A DNA stretch of 64,000 nt from positions 1-64,000 of the forward strand of contig DILC01000034.1 of assembly GCA_002424865.1 (NCBI GenBank), given 5' to 3'. The translations under genes and the position numbers were made by a program. The notes beneath the pieces were generated by a model. That model did not search any database and was not told the origin of the DNA. It was given only the letters and a program-made list of their open reading frames with translations. The DNA comes from Rhodocyclaceae bacterium UBA5602 (GTDB taxonomy: Bacteria > Pseudomonadota > Gammaproteobacteria > Burkholderiales > Rhodocyclaceae). Positions 35,862 to 46,595 of the stretch are shown here, piece after piece. The stretch's first letter is position 1. Every line of letters starts with the position of its first letter.

Positions 35862-37097
35862 TTAAATCTTCTTGAAAATCAAGGTGCCGTTGGTGCCGCC
35901 AAAGCCAAAATTATTTTTCATCGCGACATCAATTTTCATCTGTCGCGCGATATTGGCGCAGTAATCCAGATCGCACTCCGGGTCTTGATCAAAAATATTG
36001 ATCGTTGGCGGGCTGATCTGGTGATGAACGGCCAGCACGGTGAAAATAGATTCAATGCCACCCGCACCACCGAGCAAATGCCCGGTCATCGACTTGGTGG
36101 AATTAACGACCAATGTTTTAGCCACATCCTGACCAAAAGCCAATTTAATCGCCTCGGTTTCGTTTTTGTCGCCGAGCGGCGTGGAGGTGCCATGGGCGTT
36201 GAGGTACTGTATTTCATCAGGATTCAGCCCGGCGTTTTTCATGGCATTTTGCATGCTGCGCCTGGGGCCGTCGGTGTCTGGCGCCGTCATGTGAAATGCA
36301 TCGGCCGCCATGCCAAAACCCGAGATCTCCGCGTAAATTTTCGCGCCACGACGTTTGGCATGTTCATATTCTTCAATCACCATCACGCCTGCGCCTTCAC
36401 CCAAGACGAAACCATCGCGCTCCTTATCCCACGGACGGCTCGCCGTTGCCGGATCGTCATTGCGTGTGGATAGCGCCTTGGCCGAAGCAAAGCCACCGAC
36501 GGCCAAGGGCGTGACTGAACCTTCAGCGCCACCGCAAACCATTACGTCCGCATCGCCATATTCGATCATGCGGGCAGATAGGCCAATGGCGTGCAGACCT
36601 GTGCTGCAGGCGGTCACAACCGCAATATTCGGTCCTTTCATGCCAAACATGATCGACAAATTACCGGATATCATGTTGATGATGGTGCTGGGAATGAAAA
36701 AGGGCGAGATTTTGCGCGAACCACCGTTTAAAAAATCGTTATGGGTTTCTTCAATCATCGGCAAGCCGCCGATGCCTGAACCAATATTCACGCCGATGCG
36801 CTCCGCATTGGCGTCTATCACTTCCAGGCCGGAATCCCGTATAGCCTGAATGCCTGCGGCCATGCCGTAATGGATAAAGGCATCCATGCGGCGCGCTTCC
36901 TTGGCCGATAAGTACGTGGTGACATCAAAACCTTTCACTTCGCCAGCAATGCGCACAGACAAAGCCGAAGCGTCAAACCGGGTGATCGGCGCAATGCCGC
37001 TTTTGCCAGCAACGATGTTTTCCCAGGCTTCAGGAACAGAGTTGCCCACAGGCGACACAAGACCCAAACCAGTAACGACTACGCGACGTCTCGACAC
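35862..37097 (-). CDS. fabF: Beta-ketoacyl-ACP synthase II
   Basis: A 411-residue condensing enzyme elongating acyl-ACP. The active-site cysteine is in [18 protein letters not shown]; histidines are in [12 protein letters not shown] and [15 protein letters not shown]. The start is GTG ([18 protein letters not shown]), supported by GGGAG seven bases upstream. It follows acpP at 39 bases, the conserved acpP-fabF pairing. Confidence 0.97.
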   Translation of the reverse strand: MSRRRVVVTGLGLVSPVGNSVPEAWENIVAGKSGIAPITRFDASALSVRIAGEVKGFDVTTYLSAKEARRMDAFIHYGMAAGIQAIRDSGLEVIDANAERIGVNIGSGIGGLPMIEETHNDFLNGGSRKISPFFIPSTIINMISGNLSIMFGMKGPNIAVVTACSTGLHAIGLSARMIEYGDADVMVCGGAEGSVTPLAVGGFASAKALSTRNDDPATASRPWDKERDGFVLGEGAGVMVIEEYEHAKRRGAKIYAEISGFGMAADAFHMTAPDTDGPRRSMQNAMKNAGLNPDEIQYLNAHGTSTPLGDKNETEAIKLAFGQDVAKTLVVNSTKSMTGHLLGGAGGIESIFTVLAVHHQISPPTINIFDQDPECDLDYCANIARQMKIDVAMKNNFGFGGTNGTLIFKKI

Positions 37098-37136
37098 ACG
37101 TGACTCCCGAAATGAAAGGTGATGATGCAGTAAGGC

Positions 37137-37376
37137 TTACTTCTTCAGATGCGTATTAACGTAGTCAATCGCTTGCTGAACGCTAGTGATTTTTTCTGCA
37201 TCTTCGTCCGGGATTTCACATTCGAACTCTTCTTCCAAGGCCATCACGAGCTCAACAGTATCTAAAGAGTCAGCGCCGAGATCTTCTACAAATGAAGATT
37301 CATTCTTGATGTCGGCTTCATTGACGCCGAGTTGTTCAGCCACGATTTTCTTGACGCGTTGTTCGATGTTATCCAT
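37137..37376 (-). CDS. acpP: Acyl carrier protein
   Basis: A 79-residue acidic protein with the phosphopantetheine attachment serine in [22 protein letters not shown] strong ribosome site (GGAAGGAGT) precedes the ATG, in line with the high abundance expected of ACP. A GGGTTTTTTAACACCC hairpin-like sequence lies upstream, between fabG and acpP. AcpS encoded at 21,709 would activate it. Confidence 0.97.
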   Translation of the reverse strand: MDNIEQRVKKIVAEQLGVNEADIKNESSFVEDLGADSLDTVELVMALEEEFECEIPDEDAEKITSVQQAIDYVNTHLKK

Positions 37377-37458
37377 AGTGAAACTCCTTCCCTAATTGAT
37401 CGGGTGTTAAAAAACCCGACTAGTTTAACAAAAAAAAGCACTGACTCCTGGAGAGAAA

Positions 37459-38217
37459 TCAGGCCATGTACATCCCGCCATTTACATTGATGGTGCTGCC
37501 TGTAATGTAACCAGCTTGCGGCGAAGCAATAAATGCCACTGTCGCCGCAATTTCTTCCGGCCTCCCAAGGCGGCCCAGAGGAATTTTATTGAGCAAGGCG
37601 TCGCGCTGCGCATCCGGCAATGCTCGCGTCATATCCGTATCAATAAACCCTGGCGCAATGCAGTTCACCGTGATGTTGCGGCTGCCTAATTCATGCGCCA
37701 AGGCGCGGCTCATGCCTGCCACACCCGCTTTTGCTGCGGCATAGTTGGCCTGGCCTGGATTGCCGGCTTCACCGACCACGGAGGTGATATTGATGATGCG
37801 ACCAAAACGCGCTTTCATCATGCCGCGCATACACAGTTTGGACAAACGGAAAACAGACTTCAAATTCGTCTCCATGACGTCATCCCATTCCTCATCCTTC
37901 ATGCGTAGCGCCAGGTTATCGCGTGTGATGCCAGCGTTATTGACGAGCACGGCCACAGTGCCAAACTTCGCTTCGATGTCACCCAGCAACGCTTCACAAG
38001 CCGCCGCATCGGTCACATTGCACACCGCACCCAAACCCGTGATTTTTGCCTCATCCAGCATCTTTTGAATATCCGCCGCACCCGTGGCTGAGGTTGCCGT
38101 GCCGATGACCGTCGCACCCTGCGCGCCCAGCGCTAACGCAATCGCCCGGCCTAAGCCGCGCGAAGCGCCGGTCACTAGCGCAACCTGCCCTTGCAACCCA
38201 CTTTGTGTATTACCCAT
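37459..38217 (-). CDS. fabG: 3-oxoacyl-ACP reductase
   Basis: A 252-residue short-chain dehydrogenase that reduces beta-ketoacyl-ACP with NADPH. The cofactor motif TGASRGLGRAIALALG, the NNAG motif, catalytic serine in IINITSVVGEAGNPGQ and YAAAKAGV with the catalytic Tyr and Lys are all present, ending GSTINVNGGMYM. It lies between fabD (eight-base gap) and acpP. Confidence 0.96.
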   Translation of the reverse strand: MGNTQSGLQGQVALVTGASRGLGRAIALALGAQGATVIGTATSATGAADIQKMLDEAKITGLGAVCNVTDAAACEALLGDIEAKFGTVAVLVNNAGITRDNLALRMKDEEWDDVMETNLKSVFRLSKLCMRGMMKARFGRIINITSVVGEAGNPGQANYAAAKAGVAGMSRALAHELGSRNITVNCIAPGFIDTDMTRALPDAQRDALLNKIPLGRLGRPEEIAATVAFIASPQAGYITGSTINVNGGMYMA

Positions 38218-38225
38218 AACGCACC

Positions 38226-39167
38226 TTATCCCGTTGTTATTGCAGCCAACGCTGCGTCCATGCCTGCAATGTCACTCATCGCCATGCCCACCAGCCCATC
38301 GTCACAGCGTTTAGCCAAGCCAGACAACACTTTGCCGGGACCGCATTCGATCACGTGGGTCACGCCCATCCGACGCATGGCCTGCATCGTTTCAACCCAG
38401 CGCACGGGTGCGGCGGCCTGATGGACCAGGGATGATTTAATCGCTTCCGGATCGGTCAGTTCCGTGACATCCACATTGTTGATGACGGGAATCGACGGGC
38501 TTGAAAAGGCAACAGACGCCAGACGCACACGCAGTTTTTCTGCCGCTGGCAACATGAGCGAGCAATGGAACGGTGCCGAGACTGGCAACATCACCGCACG
38601 CTTGGCGCCTTTGGCCTTGACAGCCTCTGCCGCCCGTTCAACCGCTGCCTTGTGGCCAGCAATCACGGTTTGCTTGGGTTCATTGAAATTCACGGCCTGT
38701 ACCACTTGGCCTTGTGCTGATTCTTCACAAGCGGCAATCACGCCTGCGGCATCCAGTCCCAACACTGCCGCCATGGCGCCCTCGCCTGCAACCACCGCTT
38801 CTTGCATGGCACGTGCCCGCAACTCAACCAGAAGCACGGCATCGGCCAGGGAAATCACGCCTGCAGCCACCAGCGCTGCGTATTCTCCCAAGCTATGCCC
38901 CGCCATTACAGCGGGCAGCCCACCGCCCTTTTCTTGCCATAAGCGGTAAGTTGCCACACCTGCTGTTAGCATCAAGGGCTGCGTATTGACCGTTTGATTC
39001 AAGGCATCTGCCGGGCCATTCGTGGCTAATTGCCATAAATCCCGCCCCAGGGTATTTGATGCCTCAGCAAACGTAGCGCGAATAATGGCGGCATCGCCAT
39101 AAGCTGCCATCATGCCCAGGGATTGGGAGCCTTGGCCCGGAAAAACCAACGCAAATTTTACTGTCAT
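38226..39167 (-). CDS. fabD: Malonyl-CoA:ACP transacylase
   Basis: A 313-residue transacylase charging ACP with malonyl groups. It begins FALVFPGQGSQSLGMM and carries the nucleophile serine in AGHSLGEYAAL, with the histidine expected in PVSAPFHCSLM and the C-terminal VIECGPGKVLSGL. The ATG at 39167 is used; a GTG immediately upstream at 39170 is equally possible. The order fabH-fabD-fabG-acpP-fabF is standard. Confidence 0.96.
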   Translation of the reverse strand: MTVKFALVFPGQGSQSLGMMAAYGDAAIIRATFAEASNTLGRDLWQLATNGPADALNQTVNTQPLMLTAGVATYRLWQEKGGGLPAVMAGHSLGEYAALVAAGVISLADAVLLVELRARAMQEAVVAGEGAMAAVLGLDAAGVIAACEESAQGQVVQAVNFNEPKQTVIAGHKAAVERAAEAVKAKGAKRAVMLPVSAPFHCSLMLPAAEKLRVRLASVAFSSPSIPVINNVDVTELTDPEAIKSSLVHQAAAPVRWVETMQAMRRMGVTHVIECGPGKVLSGLAKRCDDGLVGMAMSDIAGMDAALAAITTG

Positions 39168-39200
39168 CACCTCTGCCTCTTTCGCTCAGTTGAACATGGA

Positions 39201-40169
39201 TCAAAAATTCAGCAGCACGCCGCCCCAGGTGAATCCTCCGCCCACGCCTTCGAGCAATAAACGTTGTCCGCGCTGAACTTTTCCCTGCGCAACCGCTTCG
39301 TCCAGCGCCAAGGGAATGGACGCAGCGGAGGTATTGCCATGGTGATCGACCGTGACAATACATTTCTCCTGTGGCAAGCCCAATTTTTTGGCGGTGGACT
39401 GCAAAATGCGCACATTGGCTTGATGCGGGATCAGCCAGTCCAGCTGATCAATGGTGATATGCGCTGCCTCCATCACTTCATTGGCCACTTCAACCAACAC
39501 TTTCACGGCGAACTTAAAGACCGCCTGGCCGTCCATGCGTAAAAACGGGTCGCCCGTGACTTGTCCGCCGCTGACTTGCCCTGGCACAGACAACGTATCG
39601 GCATGACTGCCATCAGCATGCAAAGCCGTGACCAAAATTCCCGGCGTATCGGATGCTTCCAGCACCACAGCCCCTGCGCCATCACCAAACAGCACGCACG
39701 TGCCGCGATCCGACCAGTCCATGATGCGCGAAAAAACCTCGCTGCCAACCACCAACGCGCAACGGTGCGAGCCAGACTGAATGAATTTTTCTGCCACGCT
39801 CAAGGCATACACAAAACCGCTGCACACGGCTTGCACATCAAACGCAGGCGCACCGTTGGTGATGCCCAGTTTTCGCTGCAGCAAGGCGGCAGTACTGGGG
39901 AAAATGTAATCCGGTGTTGAGGTCGCCACGATGAGCAGATCAACATTATTCGCATTTTTTCCTGCGGCAGCCAAGGCACGCTGACTGGCCTTGAGCGCCA
40001 GATCGCTGCTGGTTTCACCCGCAGCCGCAATATGCCGAGAGCGGATGCCCGTGCGCTCGGCAATCCACTCATCAGAGGACGCCAGCCCATGCTGCGCAAT
40101 CAGCGCTGCATTGCTGACAGGCTGCCCCGGCAGATAGCTCCCCGTTCCGGTAATGCGCGTATGGATCAT
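39201..40169 (-). CDS. fabH: Beta-ketoacyl-ACP synthase III
   Basis: A 322-residue initiating condensing enzyme that joins acetyl-CoA with malonyl-ACP. The catalytic Cys is in [13 protein letters not shown], His in [11 protein letters not shown] and Asn in [17 protein letters not shown]-terminal [16 protein letters not shown] and [11 protein letters not shown] are family marks. It lies 45 bases downstream of plsX. Confidence 0.97.
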   Translation of the reverse strand: MIHTRITGTGSYLPGQPVSNAALIAQHGLASSDEWIAERTGIRSRHIAAAGETSSDLALKASQRALAAAGKNANNVDLLIVATSTPDYIFPSTAALLQRKLGITNGAPAFDVQAVCSGFVYALSVAEKFIQSGSHRCALVVGSEVFSRIMDWSDRGTCVLFGDGAGAVVLEASDTPGILVTALHADGSHADTLSVPGQVSGGQVTGDPFLRMDGQAVFKFAVKVLVEVANEVMEAAHITIDQLDWLIPHQANVRILQSTAKKLGLPQEKCIVTVDHHGNTSAASIPLALDEAVAQGKVQRGQRLLLEGVGGGFTWGGVLLNF

Positions 40170-40214
40170 GAAGATAGGTCCCTCAATGCGAGTTATTTCA
40201 ATGTTTTTATAGCT

Positions 40215-41351
40215 TCAAAAAGTTCCCGCAGGCGGCTCGAAGGTAGTGCAGGGCAAGCAAGGCGCTGGCAACACGGCGTCCGGCGAGTTGCCCGAGACGT
40301 TTTGCGGACTGATTGCCATTGTTGGATTGCCGCTAACCAGAGGCAACAAGGCGACCATGCGTGCCGCAATTTTATTCGGCAAGTCTTGCCGAGCCGCCTC
40401 TGCTGCCCGATTAAGCGCCGCAGCAAAAGCCATCTGATCTGCCGAACCATGACTTTTAACAACAATGCCGCGCAAACCCAGCAAGCTCGCGCCATTGTAG
40501 CGGCGATGGTCAAACCGGCGACGAAAAGACTTTAAAACAGGCATGGCAATGAGCGCTGCCAAACGGGTAAACACCGAGCGTGAAAACTCTTCCTTCAGCC
40601 CGCTGGAAATCATTTGCGCCAGGCCTTCGGACGCCTTGAGCGTCACATTGCCGACAAAGCCATCGCACACCACAACATCTGTCGTCCCTTTGAATATATC
40701 GTTGCCTTCCACATTGCCAAAGAAATTCAAGTCACTCTGGCGCAGGAGTTCGCCCGCCTGCTTGACAATGTCATTACCCTTGATGTCTTCCTCGCCAATG
40801 TTCAGCAGACCAACGCTCGGTCGATCCTTATGCTCCAAGGCTGAGGCCAACATGGCGCCCATAATGCCGAATTGCAGCAGATGCTCGGCACTGCAATCAA
40901 CATTCGCGCCTAAGTCCAGCACATAAGTCGCCCCACGCTGGGAGGGCAAAACCGTACAAATCGCTGGCCGATCAATGCCGGGCAAAGTTTTCAGGACAAA
41001 CCGCGCAATAGCCATCAAGGCGCCGGTATTGCCAGCAGAAACCGCAGCGTGAGCCGAACCGACCTTGACCAAGTCAATAGCCACCCGCATGGAGGAGTCT
41101 TTTTTGCTGCGCAGGGCACTGGCCACGGGCTCATCCATCGCCACAACCTCACTGGCGTGACGAATGACAAAGCGCGACCCGAGCTCATCCGCAATCGCAG
41201 CATCCGCAATATACGGACGCAAAACATCTTCCCGCCCGACCAAAATGGCGGAACAAGAAGGGTTTTGACGCAGAAAATCAAATGTCGCGGGTAGCGTGAC
41301 CAGGGGGCCGTGGTCGCCCCCCATACAATCTATCGCAAGGGTAATTGCCAT
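40215..41351 (-). CDS. plsX: Phosphate acyltransferase PlsX
   Basis: A 378-residue enzyme making acyl-phosphate from acyl-ACP for phospholipid synthesis. It begins [15 protein letters not shown] and carries [26 protein letters not shown] and [18 protein letters not shown]. The C-terminus carries a non-conserved tail of about 35 residues ([17 protein letters not shown]...) beyond the family core. A hairpin terminator lies between rpmF and this gene. Confidence 0.95.
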   Translation of the reverse strand: MAITLAIDCMGGDHGPLVTLPATFDFLRQNPSCSAILVGREDVLRPYIADAAIADELGSRFVIRHASEVVAMDEPVASALRSKKDSSMRVAIDLVKVGSAHAAVSAGNTGALMAIARFVLKTLPGIDRPAICTVLPSQRGATYVLDLGANVDCSAEHLLQFGIMGAMLASALEHKDRPSVGLLNIGEEDIKGNDIVKQAGELLRQSDLNFFGNVEGNDIFKGTTDVVVCDGFVGNVTLKASEGLAQMISSGLKEEFSRSVFTRLAALIAMPVLKSFRRRFDHRRYNGASLLGLRGIVVKSHGSADQMAFAAALNRAAEAARQDLPNKIAARMVALLPLVSGNPTMAISPQNVSGNSPDAVLPAPCLPCTTFEPPAGTF

Positions 41352-41371
41352 GATTCAGGCTTCCTGACAAG

Positions 41372-41401
41372 AAAAAGCCGGATACGAAGAACGTATCCGG
41401 C
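41372..41401 (-). terminator. Hairpin terminator/attenuator between rpmF and plsX
   Basis: A perfect ten-base stem (GCCGGATACG at 41377-41386 with its complement at 41392-41401, five-base loop) is followed on the - strand by TTTTTC. It lies 18 bases after the rpmF stop and 20 before plsX, so it should set a lower level for plsX-fab transcription than for ribosomal protein L32. Confidence 0.8.
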
Positions 41402-41419
41402 CGCATCCAGAGGGAAGAC

Positions 41420-41599
41420 TTACTCAGCTTTAGTCTTGATGACTTTTTTGCCGCGATAAATGCCGGAAGGCGAAATATGGTGACGCAGATGAACCTCACC
41501 GGAAGTGGATTCAACAGCTAGCGGAGGTGCGGTTAAAAAATCATGTGCACGATGCATGCCGCGTTTGGAAGGGGATTTTTTATTCTGCTGAACAGCCAT
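41420..41599 (-). CDS. rpmF: 50S ribosomal protein L32
   Basis: A 59-residue protein starting [20 protein letters not shown] and ending with a lysine-rich tail, the standard bacterial L32. No zinc-binding cysteines are present, so it is the cysteine-free form. It follows yceD at 15 bases, the near-universal yceD-rpmF pair, and precedes plsX. Length and start are fixed by the conserved N-terminus. Confidence 0.96.
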   Translation of the reverse strand: MAVQQNKKSPSKRGMHRAHDFLTAPPLAVESTSGEVHLRHHISPSGIYRGKKVIKTKAE

Positions 41600-41614
41600 T
41601 TGACGCTCCTTGTT

Positions 41615-42235
41615 TCAATGTTTCTTTAAAGCGGCCAACGCTGCAAAAGCCGCTGACCCGTGGTTATTTATCGCTGCCAGAGGCAACTCACAATGTTCAT
41701 GCCGTAACGCTAGGGGCAGCGCCAACAACAATTCACTTTCAATCAACTCCATCACATCCAAGACTTCACTTGCCTCAATTGCATCCACCTGATCATCCAG
41801 CAACTCCTCATCAGGCCACGCCTCACCTGCGGCAATCAGCTGCAGCAAACTATCCACTTGCAACGGCACAGCCACACCGCCGAGGCAACGCTGACAATTC
41901 ATCACCAATTCACCCGTAATTTGCAGACGCAAAAATGACTTGCCGTCTTCCCGCAAACCCTGCAAGCGAATTGACAGGGAACTATCCAGGGCAGAAAACA
42001 GCTGATCCGCCAAACGCAATAAGCGCACAACCGGAACAAACCCTTCCAACAATCGCCCGTCGCGAGCAAACCCCAGACTATCTATCGTCGCCACCGCCAA
42101 AGGGCAAGGGCGAACTGGTTTTTGATCAGCCGCCTTAACCAGCAAGCCTTCCGCAGCCAGAGCGCTTGACGCGTCACCCGCCTGATCGGAAAAATCGGAT
42201 AAATCAGTTTGCAAAGAAGAAGTCTCGTGCGACAT
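41615..42235 (-). CDS. yceD: YceD/DUF177 family protein (23S rRNA accumulation)
   Basis: A 206-residue protein with the DUF177 core FLRLQITGELVMNCQRCLGGVAVPLQ and the C-terminal LIESELLLALPLALRHEHC, where the cysteines could form a metal site. YceD is associated with 23S rRNA levels and always travels with rpmF. It is divergent from maf with 48 bases between the starts. Confidence 0.92.
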   Translation of the reverse strand: MSHETSSLQTDLSDFSDQAGDASSALAAEGLLVKAADQKPVRPCPLAVATIDSLGFARDGRLLEGFVPVVRLLRLADQLFSALDSSLSIRLQGLREDGKSFLRLQITGELVMNCQRCLGGVAVPLQVDSLLQLIAAGEAWPDEELLDDQVDAIEASEVLDVMELIESELLLALPLALRHEHCELPLAAINNHGSAAFAALAALKKH

Positions 42236-42283
42236 AAGCTGCGAATGTTATCATGCTTAGCCTTTGTTTTTCAAGCTTGAAAC

Positions 42284-42877
42284 ATGGCTCAGCCTCTTAT
42301 TCTTGCCTCTACTTCATCTTTTCGCAATGAACTCTTGCGGCGTTTGCAAATTCCCTTTGCCGTTAAAGGGCCGCATATCGACGAATCCCCGCTAAGCGGC
42401 GAACACCCGGAAGCCACTGCGTTACGACTGGCACAAGCGAAGGCACAGGCAGTTGCAGAGCAAACGGCAGCACAATTTCCCCGTGCCTTGATTATTGGCT
42501 CAGATCAAGTGGCTGCCTGTGGCGAGCAGCGCTTTGGCAAACCGGGCACGCGAGAAAATGCCCAGCAGCAACTGCGTTACATGCGCAACAAGGAAATCAT
42601 CTTCCATACCGGGCTTTGCCTTTTAAACAGCGCCACAGGCCAGGTTCAACGCCAGTGCGTGCCAACCCATGTCGGGTTTCGTGACCTTACCGATGCAGAA
42701 ATTGACGCCTATCTGGACAAGGAAGACGCCTTGAATTGTGCAGGCAGCGCCAAATCGGAAGCGCTGGGCATTTCATTGTTGCGCTATCAGCGGGGAGATG
42801 ATCCCACGGCGCTCATTGGCCTGCCCCTTATTGCATTGTGTGACATGCTACGCCATGCTGGCGTAGCCATGCCGTAA
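42284..42877 (+). CDS. Maf-type nucleotide pyrophosphatase (YceF group)
   Basis: A 197-residue Maf-fold enzyme. It starts PLILASTSSFRNELLRRLQIPF and carries IIGSDQVAACGEQRFGKPGTRENA and the C-terminal ALGISLLRYQRGDDPTALIGLPLIAL. Residues resemble the YceF subgroup reported to act on m7GTP, but the nucleotide cannot be assigned with certainty. It lies opposite yceD, a common arrangement. Confidence 0.88.
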   Translation: MAQPLILASTSSFRNELLRRLQIPFAVKGPHIDESPLSGEHPEATALRLAQAKAQAVAEQTAAQFPRALIIGSDQVAACGEQRFGKPGTRENAQQQLRYMRNKEIIFHTGLCLLNSATGQVQRQCVPTHVGFRDLTDAEIDAYLDKEDALNCAGSAKSEALGISLLRYQRGDDPTALIGLPLIALCDMLRHAGVAMP

Positions 42878-42880
42878 ACC

Positions 42881-43603
42881 ATGACAGCGACACTCTGGCT
42901 TTTGCCCGTCGCTCTGGGGGACACTCCATGGCAACAATGTTTGCCACCTGCAACATGCAACGCGGCTTGCCAATTGTCCCATTTTATTGCTGAAAATGCC
43001 AAAACAGCGCGCGCTGAATTAAAGCGCATGGCACACCCCATTCCCTTGCGCGAGCTCAATATTGTGCAACTGCCGGAAAAACTCAGCTACACAGAAACGG
43101 CAGCCATTGATCAATTGCTCTCGCCCCTCCTGGCCGGGCGCGATGTCGGGCTGATGTCTGAAGCCGGCTGCCCGGCCATTGCCGATCCGGGCGCCTTGCT
43201 GGTCAGGCGCGCCCATGCGCTTGGCTTGTGCGTCAAGCCACTGGTTGGACCCTCTTCTATTTTGTTGGCACTCATGGCATCCGGCCTGGATGGACAGCGC
43301 TTTGCCTTTCATGGTTATTTGCCCGCCAGGGAGCCTGAACGCAGCCAACGCATCGCTGCTTTGGAAAAAGAATCCCTGCATCTGCAGCAAACACAAATTT
43401 TTATTGAAACACCTTATCGCAATCTGGCGCTTTTTACCGCGCTCATCAAGGAAGCCCATCCGCATACCTTGCTATGCCTGGCTTGCGATCTCACTTTGGC
43501 TCAAGAAATGATCGTGACGCGCCCGGTTGCGGAATGGAAAAAGCAGCCCCCGCCCGAGATTGACAAGCGCCCTACCGTCTTTTTGTTTTTGGCAAGCCAG
43601 TAA
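42881..43603 (+). CDS. Tetrapyrrole-methylase-fold SAM-dependent methyltransferase (RsmI-like)
   Basis: A 240-residue protein with the features of the RsmI/tetrapyrrole methylase fold: VGLMSEAGCPAIADPGALLVRRAHALG and VGPSSILLALMASGLDGQRFAFHGYLP. RsmI itself 2'-O-methylates C1402 of 16S rRNA and is longer; this shorter relative is usually annotated only as a methyltransferase. It follows maf by three bases and is probably co-transcribed. Confidence 0.82.
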   Translation: MTATLWLLPVALGDTPWQQCLPPATCNAACQLSHFIAENAKTARAELKRMAHPIPLRELNIVQLPEKLSYTETAAIDQLLSPLLAGRDVGLMSEAGCPAIADPGALLVRRAHALGLCVKPLVGPSSILLALMASGLDGQRFAFHGYLPAREPERSQRIAALEKESLHLQQTQIFIETPYRNLALFTALIKEAHPHTLLCLACDLTLAQEMIVTRPVAEWKKQPPPEIDKRPTVFLFLASQ

Positions 43604-43653
43604 AATTTCAAGATCGTTTTTCAAGCCCCCCCTTTTTTTTATCGCCTATCTGA

Positions 43654-44958
43654 ATGAAACCATCCCGCGCCAAGCCTAAACAAACTGCCCAAGCGCTACG
43701 CTTAATTGAACTTGCCCAAGCGTTGAATGAGTCATCCAGCCGACTCGAAGACGACTTTTGGGATGTACGATTAACCACGGAAGTCAACCAGTTGCTCGCC
43801 TTCGGCAAAAAGGATGCAAACAGCGCCCAAGCGGTTGAAAATACACTCACCACCGTGTTGGAACCGTTATATCAAGACACGTCCATGGCTTATAGCGCGC
43901 TTGTTGGCACGATTGAATCCTGCATTGAGAGCAAGACCTGGCCAGCTAGCATGGCGCCTGACGTTGCCAAACATGGCCCAAAGGATAGCAGCCAAGACAC
44001 GCTGCTGATCGCCATCCCCATTCTCGCCTGGTCGCGTTTTCCCATTCCCAGGGGGGGGATTCCATTGCCCTTGCTCAAGGAATTCCGTCAATTGTTGCAA
44101 ACGCATATTCTGGCTTCAAACGTCAAGCTCAGCCTGTGCAACCAGCTGTTTAGCCCGGATCAACTACCGCAAACCTACGTTGCAGCAGCGCTTTTTGCCG
44201 ACCAGGTCATGCAAGCTGCGAGGTTAGACAGCGATCTGGCCATTAAAATCAAGGAATCCAGCGACAACACGCGGTTTTTATCAGATAGCCGCTATTTGAT
44301 TGCGGCCATCTGCGCCCCTAAAAATACGGCAGGCACCCTGCTCTTTCGCTGGCAAGAAGAGGCTGATGGGAAAGACGCGGCTGAAAAAGAAGCTATTGCA
44401 AAAGAAGTTATCAAACAAGAAACGCCAGGGAAAATGTCACCCGCTGCCTTGTCTGCCTGGGTTGAGGCCTGCAAAAAACCACTCGCCGCCTTGCTTCCCG
44501 CTTGCGCGTTCGAGTTGCAGCCCGTGAAGGCTTATCACGCGGCCTTGTTGGCTGCTGATCGCGCCTCTCGCCCTTGGTCTATCAACGCCGCTGTGGCGTT
44601 TTTGCATACCTTGTTAAACCATGCGCCTGACGCGCTTTTTGCCGTCGTGGCACGTTTTCAGGATGGCGATGAGGATGAATATCGCATCAGCCTGATCCTG
44701 CGTGGGAGCCGCACAGTTGTCTATGGGGTCATTTGGCCACTCCTGCCTTCGGAAGAGGAATCCGGCAGTATGACAACGGACATAACAGCTGCCCTGAATG
44801 CCGCTGGTGTGTCAAAAGTGGTGCTGCTGGATCGTATTTTCCCGATTGAATACTGTGATGATTGCGGGGCGGCTCTGTATCCCGATGCGGAAGGTGAGGT
44901 TGTGCATATTGAATGGCCGGAAGATCAGGACCAGGGCAGCATGCGCCACCTGCACTAA
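43654..44958 (+). CDS. DUF2863-type protein of unknown function
   Basis: A 434-residue soluble protein. The N-terminal LRLIELAQALNESSSRLEDDFWDVRLTTEVNQLL resembles the DUF2863 family found in Betaproteobacteria; no catalytic motif is evident. The C-terminal half has a CDDC pair (EYCDDCGAALYPDAEGEVVHIEWPED), a possible metal site. A lysine/glutamate-rich linker (about residues 230-265) separates the halves. A run of eight G bases near 44,051 lies in frame. Family assignment is by pattern only. Confidence 0.65.
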   Translation: MKPSRAKPKQTAQALRLIELAQALNESSSRLEDDFWDVRLTTEVNQLLAFGKKDANSAQAVENTLTTVLEPLYQDTSMAYSALVGTIESCIESKTWPASMAPDVAKHGPKDSSQDTLLIAIPILAWSRFPIPRGGIPLPLLKEFRQLLQTHILASNVKLSLCNQLFSPDQLPQTYVAAALFADQVMQAARLDSDLAIKIKESSDNTRFLSDSRYLIAAICAPKNTAGTLLFRWQEEADGKDAAEKEAIAKEVIKQETPGKMSPAALSAWVEACKKPLAALLPACAFELQPVKAYHAALLAADRASRPWSINAAVAFLHTLLNHAPDALFAVVARFQDGDEDEYRISLILRGSRTVVYGVIWPLLPSEEESGSMTTDITAALNAAGVSKVVLLDRIFPIEYCDDCGAALYPDAEGEVVHIEWPEDQDQGSMRHLH

Positions 44959-44975
44959 AGGCTGTCTTTTTAATC

Positions 44976-44999
44976 GCCGTGTTGCCAGCGCCGACTTTT
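44976..44999 (+). repeat. 24-bp dispersed motif, copy B
   Basis: This is the only intergenic copy. It begins GCCGTGTTGCCA and ends GCGCCGACTTTT and lies 17 bases after the DUF2863-type stop, in the convergent gap before dadA. Confidence 0.8.
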
Positions 45000-45063
45000 T
45001 AAGGCGTCAGGCGTGCAGTAATCCCATCCGGATAAGCACTTTAAACCACCTTGATACTGTGCT

Positions 45064-46356
45064 TTAAAACTGATATGGCCTTGCATCAACGGCGGGCATG
45101 CGTTTTGTCATTAAATCGGCCAGCAAGCGCGCCGAACCGCACGCGAGCGTCCAACCCAATGTGCCGTGTCCGGTGTTAAGCCACAACCCCTCCATGCCAA
45201 CATGCGCCATGCTGCCGATCAGCGGCACATTGCTAGGCGTGACAGGACGCAAACCTGTCCAGTATTCAATATCACCCGTCGTTGGCAAGCCAGGAAAAAT
45301 CTGTCGCGTGCGCCTGACCAGCGCCGCACAGCGCGCTGAGTTCAAGCTCAGATCGTACCCCGTGAATTCGGCTGTTCCTGCTACCCGCAAGCGGTTGCCC
45401 AAACGGGAAAAAACAATTTTTGCCTGATCATCCGTCAAGCTAACCGAAGGCGCTGCATTGATAGCAGGGGTAGCGCTGTTGGCATTTATCGATTGATCAG
45501 CAGACAACTGAAATGTCGCGGAATAGCCCTTGCCCGGGTAAACGGGCAAACGCACACCCAAAGGCCGCAGCAGCAAGGAGGAATAACTGCCCAAAGCCAA
45601 AACGACAGCATCAGAAGCAAGCACCTCATTTGTCGCCAGGCGTACCCCCGTGACGCGGCTGCCTGCTGTCACGAGCGCTGTCGCCGTTTCTTCAAAGCGG
45701 AACCGCACGCCTGCTGCCGCCGCTTTTTCTGCAAGGCGTGCGGTAAATAGCTGCGCATCCCCCGACTCGTCAGTGGCGGTATAAGTCCCGCCCACGATAG
45801 GCAAAGTGGATTGCTTGAGGGCGGGCTCAATCAACAGGCACTCAGCGGCCGTCCTGGGCATCCGGTCACAGCCAAACTCACGCATCAAGGCCGCTTGCTG
45901 CAAGGCATGTTCGAACTCTCGGCCATCCGTGTAGATATGCAAAATCCCGCGCGTGAGCTGATCATATTGCAAAGCCAAAGCTTCACGCAAAATACCGAGC
46001 TCCGTTCGGCTCATCAATCCCAACTGCACAATCGAGCGAATATTGGCGCGGGTTTTTGCTGGCGAACACTCACGCAAAAACGCCAGCCCCCAACGCCATT
46101 GATCCATATCTGCCCGCCACCGCCACAAGAGTGGCGCATCTTCGTGCCCCAGCCACTTCACAATCCGGCGCAATGCCTCCGGATTTGCCCAAGGCTCTGC
46201 ATGACTCACGGAAATCTGGCCGCCATTGGCAAAACTGGTTTCTTGCGCAGGAGACGGCTGGCGATCAATGACGGTGACATCAAAACCCTCTGCCGCCAGA
46301 TACCAGGCTGCTGCCACGCCAACTACGCCCGCACCCAAAATGGTTACGTTTTGCAT
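45064..46356 (-). CDS. dadA: D-amino acid dehydrogenase small subunit-like oxidoreductase
   Basis: A 430-residue FAD enzyme of the DadA type that deaminates D-amino acids oxidatively. It starts with the dinucleotide fold [18 protein letters not shown], then [31 protein letters not shown], and ends with [42 protein letters not shown], all typical of DadA. An insert-like stretch ([20 protein letters not shown]) interrupts the middle. It is divergent from msrB. Confidence 0.9.
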   Translation of the reverse strand: MQNVTILGAGVVGVAAAWYLAAEGFDVTVIDRQPSPAQETSFANGGQISVSHAEPWANPEALRRIVKWLGHEDAPLLWRWRADMDQWRWGLAFLRECSPAKTRANIRSIVQLGLMSRTELGILREALALQYDQLTRGILHIYTDGREFEHALQQAALMREFGCDRMPRTAAECLLIEPALKQSTLPIVGGTYTATDESGDAQLFTARLAEKAAAAGVRFRFEETATALVTAGSRVTGVRLATNEVLASDAVVLALGSYSSLLLRPLGVRLPVYPGKGYSATFQLSADQSINANSATPAINAAPSVSLTDDQAKIVFSRLGNRLRVAGTAEFTGYDLSLNSARCAALVRRTRQIFPGLPTTGDIEYWTGLRPVTPSNVPLIGSMAHVGMEGLWLNTGHGTLGWTLACGSARLLADLMTKRMPAVDARPYQF

Positions 46357-46595
46357 CAAATTATTCCAATTCCAGAGTGATACTCACTTTTTGCTTACCC
46401 CAAAAACAGTCAGCCCCAATAACAATTCACGGCTTTTCAAACACCTGCGAGTCGATTATAGTCAGGACTTATCCAGCCTCAGCGTGGCGCAGCAACGCAA
46501 TGCCAACGGGACTGCGACAATGCAACCCATTCTTTAACCCCATTTGCTTTAATCCTATCTGCCGCCAACCACCCGCATATTTCACTCTTATCCCT

